NCBI RefSeq assembly: GCF_001632365.1 | Contig: NW_024468541.1 | Coordinates: 335,451 to 399,450, forward strand | Direction of reading: 5' to 3' | Length of the DNA: 64,000 bases | From: Laetiporus sulphureus 93-53 | Taxonomy: Eukaryota > Basidiomycota > Agaricomycetes > Polyporales > Laetiporaceae | In this document: one piece after another, positions 23,661-36,770 of the stretch | Layout: every line of letters starts with the position of its first letter | How positions within the stretch are numbered: position 1 is the stretch's first letter | Translations under genes and position numbers: made by a program | Notes under the pieces: generated by a model | What the model saw: the letters and a program-made list of their open reading frames with translations, nothing else | What the model was told of the DNA's origin: nothing | Database searches by the model: none

Positions 23661-24475
23661 CTCGAAGGACGGCCTGTCCTCTGAAATCAACTGCGCCAAA
23701 ACGACGTTGTATTAAGCGGTGGCGGAAGCAGCCACATCCCAAGGACAGCCATATTGTGTTCGCGAGTGGCACCTCAAGAGCCACAGCAGGATTTGGCCGG
23801 AGGGTGCCGCCACATCAACCGCGCCGCATAGACGAGACGATAAACGCGATTGCATTTCAAACAGGGGTGGCCACTTCAGCACTATTACCGCGATCTCCTC
23901 GAGAGTATTGACTCGCATCCCAAGAGAGCTGTCCCAACGGCGCACTCGTGCACGACGTACACGTCAATCAGAGTGATGCGAATGAGCTCCTCAGATTCGT
24001 GAGCTACACGGGCATTGCTGTTATATTGCTGGAGACCATGCATATGGGATGCATTTTAAATTCTGTGACTTCTGTATAGCTCGGCTGCTCCTCAGCATCT
24101 ATCGCTTAACATCCCCGATGCCGTTCCAGTGGAGCTCGATAAATAGATCGAGCTATATACTTCCCGCAACTTATATGGGCCATTCATGATGAGAACGGCT
24201 ACCCTGCGAGGCTTGCAGATGCTTACCTATATAAACTAGCCTTGGCCACAGCAGATCGCCTAGGCGACAAGTTGCTTAGCAGCGAAAGACGTCCCGTGAA
24301 CCGTTCCGGTGACGTCGAAGATGCCACTCGCTTCACAGTCTTGCATCAATTGCGGGACCTCGTGTACGAATTAGTCTTCACCCCAAGGTCCCGATCCGTA
24401 TACTTTTAAATAGCCGGTCAACACCTGTACTAAAAGTTTATGTATAGCCGCCCACATCGAGCAGTCTGAGCAGCC
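23661..24475. other. Intergenic region with a small palindrome
   Basis: No supportable gene. At 24133-24154 the arms agctcgat and atcgagct flank a 6-base loop, a perfect 8-bp inverted repeat. A TATA-like run (acttttaaatagc) near 24410 precedes the short frame at 24476. Confidence 0.35.
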
Positions 24476-24646
24476 ATGGTGAGCAAGAGACGATACAAGG
24501 TCGCCATTGCCCTCACTACCGACGTTTATGACGAAACGATCCGACTTCTAGAGCACCTCGCTTGTTGTAAAATCATATTGTTCACGTATATTGATATTGT
24601 TCAACTTGTGACGGACCATCCCAATTGCATTCAACGCGAACTCTGA
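24476..24646 (+). CDS. Short open frame, 56 residues, unassigned
   Basis: Starts MVSKRRYKVAIALTTDVYDE and continues TIRLLEHLACC in good context (gcagccATGG), with a TATA-like sequence ~65 bases upstream. The first 30 residues look like the start of an alpha/beta enzyme, but the frame soon ends. A possible donor (gtaaaatc) follows LLEHLAC, so it could be the first exon of a lost or truncated gene. I recognise no family. Confidence 0.25.
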   Translation: MVSKRRYKVAIALTTDVYDETIRLLEHLACCKIILFTYIDIVQLVTDHPNCIQREL

Positions 24647-24969
24647 AAAAGGATAGCAGTGCTGCTAAGGCCTCCTGGCCGTTTTATTCGCCTCGGATGG
24701 CTTGGAAAAAAGCTATATGAAAGAGATCGTATGACAGCGAAGAGTGAAACAGAACCGGGCGGGACGGTCAATCTGGCGGAGGAAGTCGCGATCGGTGGTT
24801 GTTGCGAAACGGTAAAACACTGCTAACTAGCCGCGTGCCAATAGACGCTGGTCCTCAACTGACACTCTCAAGACTCACATGTACATTCTCTTTCACCCAT
24901 GCTCTTTGGGGATACGATATCTGTAGAGCGAGCTGATTCGATATCTGCCGCGACCCAGCGCCACGCATA

Positions 24970-27900
24970 ATGAAGTTCGCGCGGTACGTTTCTGGAATCT
25001 TGGCCATCAGGCCATCCAACTCACTGGAGCCATTCAAATGATGCAGATATCTAGAAGAAACGCAGGTGATTTGCAACGGAATCTTCGTATAGTCTGTGGT
25101 GTCTGATTCAAGCGTGTCTGGTGTATCTAGACCCCGGAATGGAAGAGGGCATACATGTGCGTCGCGAACAGTCCTCTTACACTCCAATGATCAGCGCCGA
25201 GGCCACACCGTGTGTACGATAATCCACGATATTCGAGGTGATAGCGTTGACTCTCGAATACCGGGACAGAAATGGGGCTCAAAGTGGCCTCTGTGCCTGA
25301 ATTGGCGGAACCACGTTTGATTTGGATTTAAAGCATGTCTAATCAAAATTATGTACAGAGACTATCGCGGCCTCAAGAAACGCATCACTGCAGTCCGCCG
25401 AGCTCAGGATGAATCACTCATAGAACCAGGCGATGCCATGCCGCTCGCGCGCAGTCCATATTCCAGCGCTGGATCTGGACCGCGTTCCGTGCATTCAGAG
25501 GCGTATGGCGAGTCCACCTCCCACGTAATTATCCGCGACGCAACCCAACAGTCTACTGTGGGAGGCAGCGGCACGTTGGAAGATCAGCCAGCTTCGCCCA
25601 CATCTCTGAAGACAATCAATATTGTAAGCACCAGCACGAGCGTCCTTCCTCGTCTGCGCAGGCGAAGCACCGCCTTGTCCACCATGCGCACGCAGGTGTC
25701 CCCTTCGCCGCAAGAACTGCCGCTCAAGCTTTCCGAAGACGAATTCGTGCGCGCGAGCCTTGATTATACGCAGGCATCCTCAATCCATGTGGACGAAGTT
25801 GGCACAGCGAAAGCCATGACGACGCCGCCGTGGGCTCCCGGCTCACACCCGCCTCTCCACGAGCTGCTCCCGCTGCTTACGCCTGTGCAACGCGCATTCT
25901 TTGATATGCTGGACGGGGAGCTTGACAAGGTTGAAAGCTTCTTTTGTGCAAAGGAGAGAGAGCTGAGTGCGAGGTACGTGTTCACGGTATGTCATGTCCG
26001 GATGGCATCAGGTCGAGCTGCGCGGTCAACTATCCTTCTGGGATCCTGCTAATCCATACGTTCCCGCTGAGACTTCAATGAGTGGCTGCGTAGCTCCTGT
26101 GATCCACTACGCTATCATACTGGTCCCAGAAATAGCGTTGCTGCGTTGCCATGCCTGACATATACATGTCAAGTATTCTCAAAACGGATCTATGCTGTGC
26201 TCGGTCGATTCTTGTCAGCCTCGCTGACATTCCTGCCACGGTCCGACAGATATCAGGCCGTCGAGAAGCAATTGGAAGAGCTCAAAGGTCATAGGCGTGC
26301 TTTTCATGTATGTGCCCTCATGTGGAGCCTTTTTCGTTCAGCAATCCCCCCATGTGGAAAGTCTTATTTCTGTCACAATATAACATTTAAATGCATCTGC
26401 AGGAAGCCCATCCCCCTCCAGCCGCCAAATATACCTGGCTACCGTTCAATTTTGTTGTAACGCTCCCTCCAGCAATCTACCGTCTTCGACGGCACGTTCA
26501 CGGGCCCATCCCAAAGCCGCATCTGCCCTCTCTCCATCTTGGCAAACGGCCCAACTCGTCTGACGGGGGAATGCCAGATGAAGTCGACAACGCAACCGAG
26601 GAGGAGAAGACCATCGGCGAGCACGACGACCTCGGCACAGACGCGATTCCGATGAAGCGCCTCGATCCGGCGGAGGAGAAACGACTGTCTATCGAGCCTG
26701 TCTCGCGTGCGTCGGACGGCGAGGGCATGAGCAATCTCGGGAAGCCGCGTGCGAACCAGGAGTCGCAGCGGCCGCGGGCACGTTTCCGCGTTAATGAGGG
26801 CGGTAGGAAGGGCTCCGGACACAAGGCTTTTAGTGGTGTGGACAACAATGGTACAACTGGATCTGGGGTCTCTACCAGGCACGACCCTGAAGAGTACCAT
26901 GAAGCCAAGAAGAAGCTAAGAAAGGCGGTGCTGGAGTGCTACCGGTAAGAGCGATGTTCTCAGAGCTGGCCGGACTTCTGGCGTTCCTCGCCTTTATTCG
27001 CTCACGCATGATCTCTTCAGCGGTCTGGAGGTTTTGAGCAACTATCGAGTGCGTGTTTGTTTCATTGCACTTGCACATTGGCCATCTATTCAACGAGCCA
27101 ATAGATGCTCAACCTTATCGGCTTCCGTAAGGCTCTAAAGAAGTTTGAGAAGGTTACCCATGTTCGTAATTTTTTCTCTTACCCCCGCCTCCCTCTGTGA
27201 TCCTGATCGAACGAATCTATACCCGATGCACAGATTCCCGCGCAGCAAGCATACACCGTCGAGAAGATCGAGCCGAGTGCGTTCGCTTCGGGTGCTCGGC
27301 TCGATGCTATGCTGCGTGAGATGGAGGAGCTGTTCGCTGCCCGGTTTGGTATGTTGAGCTGTCCTACGGCGTATGCGGTCGTCTGATGAGTGCTGTTCTG
27401 TACTATGGCAGCACGCGGTGACAAGAAGAAGGCACAAGCACGTTTGCGTGGTGGAGCACAACTTAAGAGCCATCACTATAGTACCTTCCGGACGGGCATG
27501 ATGATCGGCCTTGGTCTACCTGCTCTCATAGATGGATTGGTGAAAAGTACGTTTAGCCGAACATGTTGAGATGTATACCATGCCAATAATGTCTGACAAC
27601 TTCTGATGTAGGCTTCCAGCCCGAGACACGCGCAGCAATACCGTCGTGGGACGGCCTGCTCTTTGTCTATGGCGTCTTCTTCGTCCCCATTCTTTTTTGT
27701 TTCCTCATCGGCCTGAACCTTCTTGTCTGGCACAATGCGAGGATCAACTATGTCTTCATCTTCGGTATGTATAAAGTCCTGCTTAAACAGCGCAGTTGGA
27801 TCACGCCGTGCTTCATATAGAGTTAGACCCACGGACCCGCTTAGACCATAGAGAGTATTTCGAGGTAAGAGTCCGAACATGATAACGATGTACCCTGTCG

Positions 27901-29411
27901 ACTGAACAATGTAATCAATCTCGCCATGACAGCTTCCCGCACTCTTGCTATCAACATTATGTTACTCTTTTTGGCTGTCTTTCTCGCGTATTAGCATGCA
28001 TGCGGTCTCACCATCAGATTGGCCGCTGCTCTGGCTCGCATGGGCATTGTTCATATGGTTGAATCCGTTACCAATATTTTTCAGGTCATCTCGATACTGG
28101 CTTTTGAAGAATTTGTACAGACAGCTGACGTCTGGTGTGCGGCGCGTTGAGGTAGGTCTCTCCTTTGCTGCTCAAGCCGACTATGTTCGCATATCCAGGT
28201 ATTGACCTGCCCGACAGTTTCAGGACTTCTGGATGGGGTGAATGCATCTCCAGTCGCCCTTCAACGATTCATCCCTCACTCCTTCTTTAGAGATCAGTTT
28301 TGCAGCCTTGTCTTCACGCTTGGCGACCTGTGGTTCGTCGGATGCGCATACAGCCATGCACTGAAGAATTGGCGTATTTGCACAACGGGGGCGAATTGGG
28401 CACCAATGTTCGCCATAGCGGTGCTACCATTCTTTGTCCGCTTCGTTCAGAGTATCAGGCGCTGGGCGGATTCCAAGCAGCTGATGCACCTCGTCAACGT
28501 CAGTGTTGCTTCAAAAGCTGCGCGAATAGGTTGCTGAACCTGTTCACTAGGCGGGTAAATATGGCACCGGCATTATTTACTATTTGACATATTATCTGTG
28601 GAGGCAGCATGGTCCGTCGCTGATCGTCCAAACAGTGTTTGACGTCACTAATGGAATCATGTACGTATAGGAGGTGGACGCGGCCCCAGATTTGTCGCAT
28701 GGTGCATTCTGGGCGTGTTCTATGCTGGCTATGCTGGAGCCTGGGTACGTCCTATGGTGTTCAGACGGAGCTACGATTGGACTTAATGTATTCAGGACAT
28801 CCTCATGGATTGGTCGCTCATGCAACGTCACGCGAAGTATCGCTTTCTCCGCTCAGAGCTTATCTACACTTCTCATGTACCCGTAAGTTCGTCTCGCTGA
28901 TCCTCCATCTTCACCGTGCTGAATCTTACGGTACTGTCCAGTTGTATTACGTAGCAATAGTGAGTAGCACCTCAAGGGTATTCTCCATGCTCATGTTTGT
29001 CGACAGGTTGCCAACATTATAATCCGCTACGAGTTCCTGATGTACATACCGGAAAAAGGAGTGAACTACGTAATCAGAACATTCATTGCTGCTATGCTAG
29101 AGATGCTGCGGAGATGGCAATGGAACTTTCGTATGATTCACTCCGCTCATTGGTACCAACATAGCACTGACAAGATTGGACATTCCGTAGTGCGGCTTGA
29201 GAACGAACATATCGGTAACATGGACCAGTACCGAGTTACAAGAGAAGTTCCCCTCCCATACTCCTTTGACCACCAGAGTCACGACTCGGATGGCGGTGAT
29301 GAAGATGATGAGGTGGAAAGAACTAGCATTTCGACTCGTTCTTGGCGTCGGCGGAAGGTAAACACTCCATCGGTGGGAGCAGTTGAAGTTGAAGACAATC
29401 ATGAGCAGTAG
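24970..29411 (+). CDS. SYG1: SYG1/XPR1-family phosphate exporter (SPX-EXS)
   Basis: Membrane protein exporting phosphate, with a cytosolic SPX inositol-pyrophosphate sensor and an EXS transport domain. The N-terminus is split by three introns and reassembles as MKFARYLEETQTPEWKRAYI then DYRGLKKRITAVRRAQ, the hallmark SPX start; hence the start at 24970. A long Ser/Thr-rich insert (about residues 45-190) follows, then LLTPVQRAFFDMLDGELDKV with ESFFCAKEREL. The second SPX part is near 26880-27340 (EYHEAKKKLRKAVLECYR). Membrane segments follow: GLLFVYGVFFVPILFCFLIG, LLLSTLCYSFWLSFSRIS and WPLLWLAWALFIWLNPLPIF. The EXS core has SSRYWLLKNLYRQLTSGVRR, CSLVFTLGDLWFVGC, ANWAPMFAIAVLPFFVRFVQ and SIRRWADSKQLMHLVN. 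It ends with RRWQWNF spliced to RLENEHIGNMDQYRVTREVP and an acidic tail. It converges with VPS16. Confidence 0.93.
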
Positions 29412-29693
29412 CTTGGGTAAAGCGAACCCAGCGCATCTCTCAGACTAGTTTCTTCCTGGAATAGTAGATCTGTCTTCGCTTCTCCCAGATTGATGGCAGA
29501 GAACACACAGCAGAGTACAATAGACTCGGCCAAACGGCCACGGATTGACACCCACTCGATTGTCTCCACAAACATCCGCTTCCACTATCCGAAGTCGTTC
29601 GCACGAAATAAGTCGAAGAGCCGCAACGGTACTCGTGCGCCTTTGGAACGGAAGCACGCATAGCCGGCAAGAAAGGAGATGGAGATACGAACG

Positions 29694-32600
29694 TCACTTC
29701 ATGGATGCTGCAACCTGGTCTAACTCTCTTGCAATGAGGGTGTTGGGACATGACTTCCTTAGTTGCCTGGAAGAAAGGGCCATGAAATGCGGACGAAAGC
29801 TGGAGAGAATGAACGAACGTACTCCAACTTCGCTTTGTCGCCCCTATCTTTGCATTCCTTCGCTGCCATCTTCCATTCGCCACAGAGCACATATAGATCC
29901 ACGCGTTTGTGCGCGTCGCATCGCGGAACATAGTTAAGGGCCTCTTTGGAATGTCCCTTGTCCACCAAATGGCGGACAAATGCCTCGTAGCCAATAGGGC
30001 TCCGCTTCGATCGTGCAAATGCCTCAAGGGACTCGAAATCTCGTATTGCTGTAAGGGCTTGAAGCTTCACATACCAGAATCTGAGACAGTATTGGATTAA
30101 CCATGTCTAGGCGCAAGTGCAATGACGTACCGTTTATCCGGTACCTTGAATTCTGACTTGAGCTTGTCCGTCCTCTTGATCATACCATTAATGAGACACG
30201 TTCGAATCGTCTCGTTTACGCTCAAGCCAAAGAAAGCGATCTTGCCATCGGACTCTTTCTCGAGCTGCTGCTGCGTTGTCAATAGCCTAGTATATTCGTC
30301 CATCATCTAACCGGCCGGCAATCAGAACTGTCATTCAAAATCGGCCATCATTATGACATACTTTTGCTTCGAAACTACGTTCCTTATCCTCAGAGAAGAA
30401 TTTATGTGCCGCCTTGATAGATGAGATTCTCGAACTAGGATCCTAAATGATTATGAGTCGCGACTGTCAGTGGGAACAAATATCAACGTCACCGACCATC
30501 ATTGTTGCAGCTTCCTCCAGACAGAGAACAGCGCTCTCGACGCGCCGATCATCCGAATAGTAGAAGTCACGGAGCATATCCCTGTTCTGCTCACGTGCAT
30601 AGACCTGAAGCAACTTGATCGCAGGCGTGAGCTGCGGTCCACCCTCCTCAATAAGCTGGAAGAACGAGCCAAGTGGCAATCTCTTCTGCAGATGGAGAAG
30701 GACGTGATACACTGGGGGAGAAACCATCAGCGAGTCAACCAAGTAGATTCGGTCTTTCTTACCGAGGTCAGTGTCCCCACTTTCCACAGCCTTTGTCAGA
30801 GCAAGGCGATCTTCCTTCATGCTAAGCAGCAGTGGGACCTGATCAGATGCCCGGGGCTCATGATCCAGAAGCTGCAAGGCTAAGTCGTTCAACAAGGAAG
30901 ATCATGTTAGCAGAAAAATCTTACTTTCGTGGCTAACTGTGTTCGCCCCACTTCCCATGCGCGCTTCGCAATGTCAGCGTAGCTAACGTCACCTCCTCCA
31001 AGCTTCTCAAACTTCTCCACAATGGAACGGCAAACAGCATCATCACCATCTAATTCTGCGTCCCTTCCCGAGCCAGTGGCTGTCGGCTTTGACCGGACAA
31101 TCTTCGCACAGGCCCAGTGCTTGAGCACTGCATCGGGTTTGAGCGATAGATACGATGAGATACGAAGAGCAAGTAGATGTAGGTTGCGGGCTGTCAGGCG
31201 ATTGATCAGGTGTGATGGACCGACTTTGATGTATCTATTCTAGGCGTGAGTTTTTAGCAACATCATCAATGAGGAGTGATACATACTGGGCGTAAGTTAT
31301 GGGTATACCGATCTCATAAAATCGCACAGCATTGAGCACTTTGAGCGTTTGCCCCATCTGGACGAAATCCGTCGGGTCATACAAATCTAAAAATCCGCGT
31401 CCAAATTTTGCCGCCTGAAAATCACTCGATAAGTACCATTCAATGAACAGTGCAATTGGACCTTACGTTTAACAGCCGCCTCTGCCAGAACGGCTCCCAC
31501 TCCCGGCCAGCAGCATCAATGCATTCGTTGACAGCAGCGCCCAACTCAGGGCGAATATTTCTGATGCTCTCGTCCGCCTTTGGTGACCGACGTGTGAAAT
31601 TCTCCCATGCATCATACAGAATGGCAGATGGAGCGGTCGACCCGGGGCGAAATACAGAAACACAAGATGCTGGTGGACGGTGGTCTCCATGATGTCTCCA
31701 TCGTATGAGAGACTACTTACGTGGCACTTTCTGTATAAAGTCGCAGCTATCCGGTCCCACGACCCGCACACCATCAGTCTCGGTGATGGCAAATGTCGGT
31801 CCCGAGTAAAAGTATCTGTACGAAGGAGTCAGGAAATAATTGAGAATAACAAACCTGGAACGGACTGTAGTGTATCGCCGAATGGCCCAACGAGCAAAAC
31901 CAGCGAATCCCACGTCACCAGCACAGCGTCATTCCCGCACCATTCAACCTGTCTGACATCGCCATCCGCTCCAGGGACGTTCGTTGTATGAAACTCTGCG
32001 AGGCTGCGCTGGAAGTCTGTGGAAACTACCCAAAGCAGCCCAGAATACGTGTGCAACGCAAGCGACTTGCCGTTGGGCGAAGGGGATACATGTGTGAACG
32101 GACCACGAGAGACCCGCTGGTCGATGTTCTCGAGATTGTCCACGCTATATATTGACGCGTCGACTGACAGTAGCACCTCGACGTGCCGTGATATTGTGAA
32201 GTCGGGAGGGATGACCGTCCATGAGTGTGGCAGCTGGGAGAGACCTTCCACATGGTTCAGTAAGAAGATGATGCAGGGTAACCAGGCGTACCTGGATTCG
32301 CAAGCGTGAGTGGCTTGCCACCCTCCCAGTCCTTCACTTCCAACAGAGTTAATGACCCTGTCAAAGCCACAACGCCACTCTCATGTATCCGCGCGTCAAG
32401 AATGCCGACCTCCCCAGCCTCCGTGCCGAGGGAATATTGTTGATAGTCGCCCTGGAGATCATAAAGACGATACACTCCCTCTTCGTTGAGCACGACCAAC
32501 CGCTCATCGCCAGTCCACCCAAACCTCACGATCTTCCCCTGGTCCCACTAGGTCGTCAAAGCATCAGCAGACATATCTCCCTCAAGTTGACGAAGATAAC

Positions 32601-32919
32601 CACACTGAACACTAGCAGTTGCTCCCCAGCTGAAGAATAGACCTGGATCTGCGATTTGGCGAACGAGGATGTCGCACCCCCTAACGCGACCATCTTCGTC
32701 GTATCGCGCATAATTGCTACGAAGCATGCACGTCAGACAATTCATTGGGTTGTATACATATATGCACAAGGTACCTATTGGTCCACCGTAGTGACAGCCA
32801 GCGACAATGAAATCGCTCAGATTGGGTAGCTTTCCGGGAATCGAGTAGATTTGGTGCCGCCTATAAAAGACATTTCCGTCTTGCATAGCCTCCCATTGAG
32901 CTGTAGGATGTTCTTCCAT
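29694..32919 (-). CDS. VPS16: VPS16, core subunit of HOPS/CORVET tethering complexes
   Basis: VPS16 is a shared subunit of the CORVET and HOPS complexes, which tether endosomes and vacuoles and promote SNARE-mediated fusion. Start at 32919: [20 protein letters not shown] with [20 protein letters not shown], as in VPS16 N-termini. The beta-propeller continues with [20 protein letters not shown] with [25 protein letters not shown] and [20 protein letters not shown] with GPFGDTLQ. The C-terminal alpha-solenoid has [40 protein letters not shown] across an intron, [20 protein letters not shown], and [15 protein letters not shown]. It closes with [20 protein letters not shown] plus MK and a stop at 29694. 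About ten short introns are inferred. The 3' end faces the 3' end of the phosphate exporter, with about 280 bases between stops. Confidence 0.93.
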
Positions 32920-35458
32920 GTCGGTCAGCGAAGAAAAAAATGGCCTCTAGGATTACACGGTCAAGGTGAATGCGCGCTGTGGCGGGAACTGCAGCATAGC
33001 TCGAGTCGCCACCCCTCACGTGATCAGGCGCGCGGTGTCCGGGGAAGTTTAGGTCAAACAGCCAGTGCGAGACTTATCACAATCGCGACCACGAAGAACC
33101 GTTTGCGTACTTAAGGATTCCAATATTCAAGGCGAAGGTAAAGGTGACAACAGTCTTGTGCGGACCAGCGGTGGACGCATTGGCATGGAAGTAGCCTCTT
33201 GTTAGTGACTAGGATATTCTGGGAAACGACTCCGTCTTCAAACCTATAATGGTTGCTGAATTGCAATTCGAGTTCGTCACGCGGTATGCACATGCATTTA
33301 CTGATCGTATCATCGAGACATCGAAAGCTGCAAGTTTTTATCCTAGACGTCCTCCATATGCCGCTCTTACCGTGCTGTTCAGTTCCTCAAACATTCCCCG
33401 CTGGAGCGTGACCGTCGTCATTGCAACGGTCATATATAATGTCCGGGTCAGCATCTAAGGGAGGATCCCCAAAATGGGCTGCTTGCCCTGTGCCACTGAG
33501 AACGATGCGTAATTCACGGTAGTGACATCAGACCGAATTTACGTTCCCGCCAGAATTCATGTCCACGATGGCGGCTTCTAGGGAAAACTTTGCAGTGGAA
33601 CAAATGGGTAAGCGAGGACGCAACGATATGGCGAGAGAGGTAACGGGTCGAGGCGGATAAATGATATCGAGAAAGGTGTGTCTACAGCATAAAGCTGCCT
33701 TTTTTTTGTCCAGTAGGACCTCATCACTTGACCATCGCAAGCGGGTGCAGCGTTCGTTGCATTATCCGTTGATGATATGATGCGAAGTCACAGCAGCAAG
33801 GACGGAAGCTGACAATGCCCACTGCTTGCCCAATTCCTTTAGGCTATCGTTTGTCTATGACCAGGTAGAAAGCTCGTGCGCCTTCACAGCAAACCGGATT
33901 GAGGTCCGACGATCACTAATCACTAGTGGGAAGGCGGTTCAGAGTGGGTCGACGAATTTGCAATATAGTCGGCGCACCATGGCGTGGCATATGAGGGTAC
34001 GAAAATGACGACGGCGCGTCACCGGGCGATACTGATATCTTGTGCGATCATTAATTGTTGCAAATTCCTGCAGAACGTGGAGTAGCATTTTTGGACCAGG
34101 TTCGGGTCTTGGTGCAGCTCGCAATGACGGCACCGCTCCTCGTAGTAATTGGATGGATAGGCGAGAGTCATGAATGCTGCATGCGACGCATACATTCGTG
34201 AGATAAATCGGTATGAATCAGCGCAACGATGCACACAAGCTCGAGTCATATACGCAGCGAAACTCCCCCTTCCCCCTTGTAGGCGGGGCTTAACACGTTG
34301 TTGGGCGTTACCGCGTACTTCGCGGAAACGGCATAGACCCGATTCCAGCAATTCAACGGGCTGGCGCACAGATGGCCTTCGGTCAGCCTTGGCGACCGTC
34401 ACCGGTACAGACACGCTCACCACAAATGACTTCACCATCATACAGGCTAGTATGCATGCGCCCGATAGCACGGAGGCACCCACAGCACCCTCGGAAGGCG
34501 CGAGCTCGATGACGGCATCCAAGGACAAAGGGTTCGGGAACAACCGACACACGGTGGAAGAGGGCGCAGGCCGCCGTTCGCGCCTATCTATGCGACATGT
34601 AGTACCGTCATGTCCCTAGAGTAGCTCCGTGGGCACGTCGCCGGCTGTCGAGGAGTATGTGGGCGAAAGCGAACAGCAGGTGAAGGAGTTGCTCACTCGG
34701 TGAATGTAGCATATGCCGCATCCCTCAATATATTACCGCGGCCTGGTAGTCGTTCACTAAATCGACGTTTGAAGATCATTTTCATGAATCTCGACCGGAA
34801 GTAGCGAATGGCATGGCGACAGCTTTCTAATAAGTTGCCATGCTTCAACGTCACTTGCGTAACGGTACGGCGATCACATGAAACTGTGACCGACATCGCC
34901 CTGGTTGCTCGTGCATCAGCTTAGCGGAACCTTTAGCAACTTCTAACGAGAGCTTCCGAAACCGCCTGTGCTCCAGGCCCGCGGATCGCGCGAGGAAGGA
35001 ATGAGTATGGACAGCGTTGACACACCGTCATCTTCGCGAAGCCCAAGCAAAGCTTAGCATGTGCTCGAGCTTGTCAGAAGTCTCCAACGTTGCGCGCGAC
35101 GAGGGCCTCTTCACATCGGGTGGGCAGGGGGCGCATGGTCCCCGAAACACATGCGCAAGCCGTCATTCGAGGAGCGGCATTGATATCAGGCGGACCACCT
35201 GACCACGCAGAAATCTCGCGCTAAAGGCCACCCTTCAATGGTCGCCCCTTCCCATGCGTCGAGTGATGGGCCATCCACGCCGGCGAGTTCCTCCGCGCGG
35301 TCGAGGCAAGAACAGCAACATGCGGGAGCAAAACAGAGGTCCTGTGAATTCGCCTGCCTATTTGGGCGCAGAGAATCAGACGCGTGACGTATGCGCGACA
35401 GACGCGATGACGTGCCAAGAACCGCTCCCCTGGAACCTTCTCCTTCAGCCACCCACGC
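32920..35458. other. Long intergenic region between VPS16 and CFEM gene
   Basis: About 2.5 kb with no supportable gene. Overlapping frames at 34019-34552 (-, 177 codons) and 34170-34619 (+, 149 codons) are open but unrecognised and cannot both be real. A TATA-like catatataatg at 33430 is followed 40 bases later by a 12-codon frame beginning MGCLPC. This is too short to annotate. Confidence 0.4.
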
Positions 35459-35468
35459 GTCGGGCCCC

Positions 35469-35478
35469 TATATAAAAA
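35469..35478 (+). promoter_or_regulatory. TATA box of the CFEM gene
   Basis: TATATAAAAA lies about 80-90 bases before the ATG at 35559 in a GC-rich setting. This is a strong fungal-type core promoter. Confidence 0.6.
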
Positions 35479-35558
35479 GGTCGCGATGTCTCAATTGCTC
35501 CGTGCTGGAAGTTTACTTCCGACCCCCGACCTTCGACACGCTTTCGACCCTCGCTGCG

Positions 35559-36266
35559 ATGTTCTTCAAGGCATACTTCCCGCTCGCCCTCGTGGCTGCC
35601 TTCGTAGGCAACGCCGTCGCGCAGTCGTCCTCAGCTGCAGCCCCAACCAGCACTTCAAGCATCGACCCATGCATTCTGTCCTGCGTTGAGAGCGCTGCCA
35701 CGGCAGGAGGATGCTCCAGTTTGTGTGTACCAACCCACGTTTTCGTTGCTTCATTTTACTGACAGAGCTATTTTGCAGCACGGACATCTCCTGCGTCTGC
35801 TCGTCTACTGCATTCCAGAGCGCCGCGCTTTCCTGCTTGGAGGCCAACTGTACCTCGTCTGATATCACGGCTGCCCAAGCCCTTCAGTCCGAGGAGTGCG
35901 CTGCTGGTAAGTTCATCCCCTATCAATTCGTGTTCCTGTCCCTGGATCCCGTCGACGTATTGAGACTGATTATTACTCCGTTATCACACAGCGAGCGCCA
36001 GCGCATCTGCTTCATCCGCCACCGGATCCGCATCCAGTGTTGCCTCGAGCGCGTCGTCCGTCCTTGCGTCTGTGTCCTCCGCCGTCTCCTCTGTGTCATC
36101 TTCTGCCTCCAGTTCTGCGTCTAGCGCGAGCTCCGCTGCGAGCAGCGCCGCCGCCAAAAGCTCCAGTGCCGGAATGAAGGTTGGAGGGCAGAGCGTGTAT
36201 GGTGGCGTAGTTGGGATAATGTTTGCGCTCCTTGGTGTTGTTGCGGGCGCCGGGTTGGTTCTGTAA
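35559..36266 (+). CDS. CFEM-domain, GPI-anchored secreted protein
   Basis: Small cell-surface protein. Residues 1-21 (MFFKAYFPLALVAAFVGNAV, Ala-X-Ala-type cleavage) form a signal peptide. After removal of two introns the CFEM domain has eight cysteines: DPCILSCVESAATAGGCSS, then FTDISCVCSSTAFQSAALSC, LEANCTSSD, and EECAA. An Asp precedes the fourth Cys (C-x4-D-x2-C), the position that coordinates haem in characterised fungal CFEM proteins. A Ser/Ala-rich stalk of about 65 residues follows, then a hydrophobic C-terminus (VGIMFALLGVVAGAGLVL) typical of a GPI signal. Family members take up haem iron or act in the cell wall and host contact; which applies here cannot be told. Confidence 0.88.
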
Positions 36267-36770
36267 ATGCTGCAATCGATCACTCGCCCTGTTTTAAGGT
36301 CTGACGGACGATACAAATGCTTATGAACGTACGACTATTGTTATCCGATTGTTTTTATCCGTGACACTTTTATCGCACGCTAGAATGCATTTGTAATGAA
36401 CGACGAAGTTGGTGTCTTGGTTGATGAGCATTCCGAAAACCAGTACAAGTTAAATTGTTCGCAAATGAGCTGTCAGTGTGGCAATAATGACATCTGTCCA
36501 GAATGATTCAAATTACAATGCGATTGGGTTGGGAGTGAACACGTTGAGCGTGGTGCAGTAGGAGGACGGAAGACGAGGAGCTCATCAACATGTTGTCCGC
36601 CACCTCGCGACGGCTTATCACGTGACGTGGCGGTGCAATGATCCGCCCAGCCCGCCCCGCCGCGGCCCAACTCGGGGCATCGCGTCGGGTCCGGATGACT
36701 CATCCGCTTTGTCAGCCGAGTCCGCTGCGGCTATATAAGGAGGGCCATTCTGCGCTGAAACCTGCCACCA
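36267..36770. other. 3' flank of CFEM gene and first TATA promoter-like copy
   Basis: No gene. A perfect TATATAA lies at 36732-36738, with a GC-rich upstream part and the downstream sequence agggccattctgcgctgaaa. A similar block recurs at 37640-37700. The inverted-repeat element starts 33 bases downstream of this TATA box, about where transcription would begin. Confidence 0.45.

Noticed and set aside
27476..27880. 134-codon minus frame inside the phosphate exporter
   Set aside because: Antisense to the EXS exons, whose sense translation matches the family.
29440..30027. 195-codon minus frame near the VPS16 end
   Set aside because: Frame-shifted shadow of the last VPS16 exons, which read [20 protein letters not shown] in the correct frame.
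33431..33512. TATA-like box followed by a frame starting MGCLPC as a G-protein alpha start
   Set aside because: The frame stops after 12 codons, no donor site restores it, and no P-loop sequence follows.
34019..34619. Two overlapping long frames on opposite strands
   Set aside because: Neither has a recognisable domain, promoter, or conserved-looking composition. Mutual overlap suggests chance.
35984..36316. Minus frame rich in Ala/Glu/Asp opposite the CFEM stalk
   Set aside because: It is the antisense shadow of the Ser/Ala repeat of the CFEM gene.
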